The notes under the pieces were generated by a model, which saw only the letters and a list, made by a program, of their open reading frames with translations, was not told where the DNA came from and did not search any database. A program made the position numbers and the translations under genes. Source: Pseudomonadota bacterium (GTDB lineage Bacteria; Pseudomonadota; Gammaproteobacteria; Steroidobacterales; Steroidobacteraceae). From it: a stretch of 7,623 nt of DNA. Positions 7,027 to 7,623 of this stretch are shown here, piece after piece. The DNA is taken from the NCBI GenBank assembly GCA_023433515.1, contig JAEZCN010000107.1, positions 1 through 7,623 of the forward strand, given 5' to 3'. Position 1 is the first letter of the stretch. Each line of letters starts with the position of its first letter.

Positions 7027-7623
7027 TCAGTCCGCCTGCCGCCGCAGGAATGCCGGAATATCCAGCACGTCCTCCGATTCCACATCCGCACGGAGGCCAT
7101 CGCCTACCGCTCGCTGGCGCTGCACGGCCGGTTTGTCCAGCGCCGCGTAGTCCGCCGCGGTCAGGGGACGCCGGGGAACGACACGCATCGGGGGCTCCGC
7201 CTGCTGCTGAGCCGCCGGCGCGGCCACTTTCTGCAACGTGGGCACTTCGCGTCCGAAGGGGGAACGTCCCGTGGCGACTTCCGGCCTGCCGAGGCCGGTG
7301 GCGACCACCGTGACACGCATTTCGTCCGACAGCTCCGGATCGATGACGGTTCCCACGACGACCGTGGCGTCCTCCGACGCGAACTGCTTCACGATTTCAC
7401 CCACCTGCTGGAACTCTCCGATCGAGAGATCCATGCCGGCCGTCACGTTCACGAGGATGCCGTGAGCGCCGGACAGGTTGATGTCCTCGAGCAACGGCGA
7501 GGAAACCGCCATTTCGGCCGCTTCCTTCGCGCGATTCTCGCCGCGCGCCGAACCCGAGCCCATCATCGCCATGCCGGTCTCGCTCATCACGGTGCGCACG
7601 TCGGCGAAGTCCACGTTGATGAG
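7027..7623 (-). CDS. ftsZ: Cell division GTPase FtsZ (C-terminal part; 5' end outside window)
   Basis: FtsZ is the tubulin-like GTPase that forms the division ring at mid-cell. The visible 198 residues begin in the T7 synergy loop (LINVDFADV), which completes the GTPase site of the neighbouring subunit in the filament. They continue through the C-terminal tubulin-like subdomain (MAMMGSG, SSPLLEDI, LVNVTAGMDL, ATVVVGTVIDP, MRVTVVATG). A variable, Ala/Pro/Gln/Arg-rich linker of about 70 residues follows. The protein ends in DVLDIPAFLRRQAD, nearly identical to the E. coli C-terminal peptide (DYLDIPAFLRKQAD) that binds FtsA, ZipA and MinC. The G-box and the start are beyond the window. ftsZ followed by lpxC is the usual end of the dcw cluster in Gammaproteobacteria. 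Confidence 0.98.
   Translation of the reverse strand, partial: LINVDFADVRTVMSETGMAMMGSGSARGENRAKEAAEMAVSSPLLEDINLSGAHGILVNVTAGMDLSIGEFQQVGEIVKQFASEDATVVVGTVIDPELSDEMRVTVVATGLGRPEVATGRSPFGREVPTLQKVAAPAAQQQAEPPMRVVPRRPLTAADYAALDKPAVQRQRAVGDGLRADVESEDVLDIPAFLRRQAD

Noticed and set aside
5952..7100. Extended 382-codon LpxC starting at 7100
   Set aside because: The extra N-terminus would run through the ftsZ-lpxC spacer and into the end of ftsZ; homology to LpxC begins exactly at the ATG at 6878.

Overview
The window is a GC-rich piece of a gammaproteobacterial chromosome covering the end of the cell-division (dcw) cluster and the conserved block after it. Reading along the minus strand, which carries most genes, the order is ftsZ (3' part only), lpxC, a Tat-type gluconate 2-dehydrogenase subunit 3-like small subunit, a GMC-family FAD dehydrogenase, [dciA-like DUF721 gene on the plus strand], an M23 peptidase, and secA (5' two thirds). 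The FtsZ C-terminal peptide, LpxC and SecA all resemble gammaproteobacterial forms. The order lpxC / DUF721 / M23 / secA, with no secM, recalls the Pseudomonas-Xanthomonas side rather than the enterobacteria. A Steroidobacter/Nevskia/Xanthomonadales-like soil or water bacterium is plausible, but that placement is inference.

Region by region: 7623-7027 is the end of ftsZ. 7026-6879 is a structured ftsZ-lpxC spacer with nested inverted repeats. 6878-5952 is a complete lpxC. 5951-5837 is a short spacer holding a perfect 20-bp dyad. 5836-5279 and 5266-3575 form a two-gene oxidoreductase operon with a 12-bp gap. 3574-3215 is the DUF721/DciA gene, converging on the oxidoreductase with no base between the two stop codons. 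3214-3064 is the spacer between the divergent DUF721 and M23 genes. 3063-2158 is the M23 peptidase. 2157-1904 is the secA leader, which carries a REPIN-like pair of 40-bp inverted repeats plus a smaller hairpin. 1903-1 is secA, cut by the window edge.

Most genes serve envelope growth and division: FtsZ drives septation, LpxC commits to lipid A synthesis, the M23 protein probably trims or regulates peptidoglycan, and SecA powers protein export. DciA, if that is what the DUF721 protein is, loads or operates the replicative helicase. The oxidoreductase pair is the accessory element. It looks like a periplasmic, Tat-exported sugar or alcohol dehydrogenase placed inside an otherwise housekeeping block. 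It carries a Cys-rich segment resembling the iron-sulfur region of bacterial FAD-dependent glucose dehydrogenase, but no cytochrome subunit is seen here.

I found no mobile-element gene, CRISPR array, tRNA or rRNA. The most notable items are the REPIN-like element before secA, the oxidoreductase insertion, and the spacer structures. None by itself shows a new biological system.
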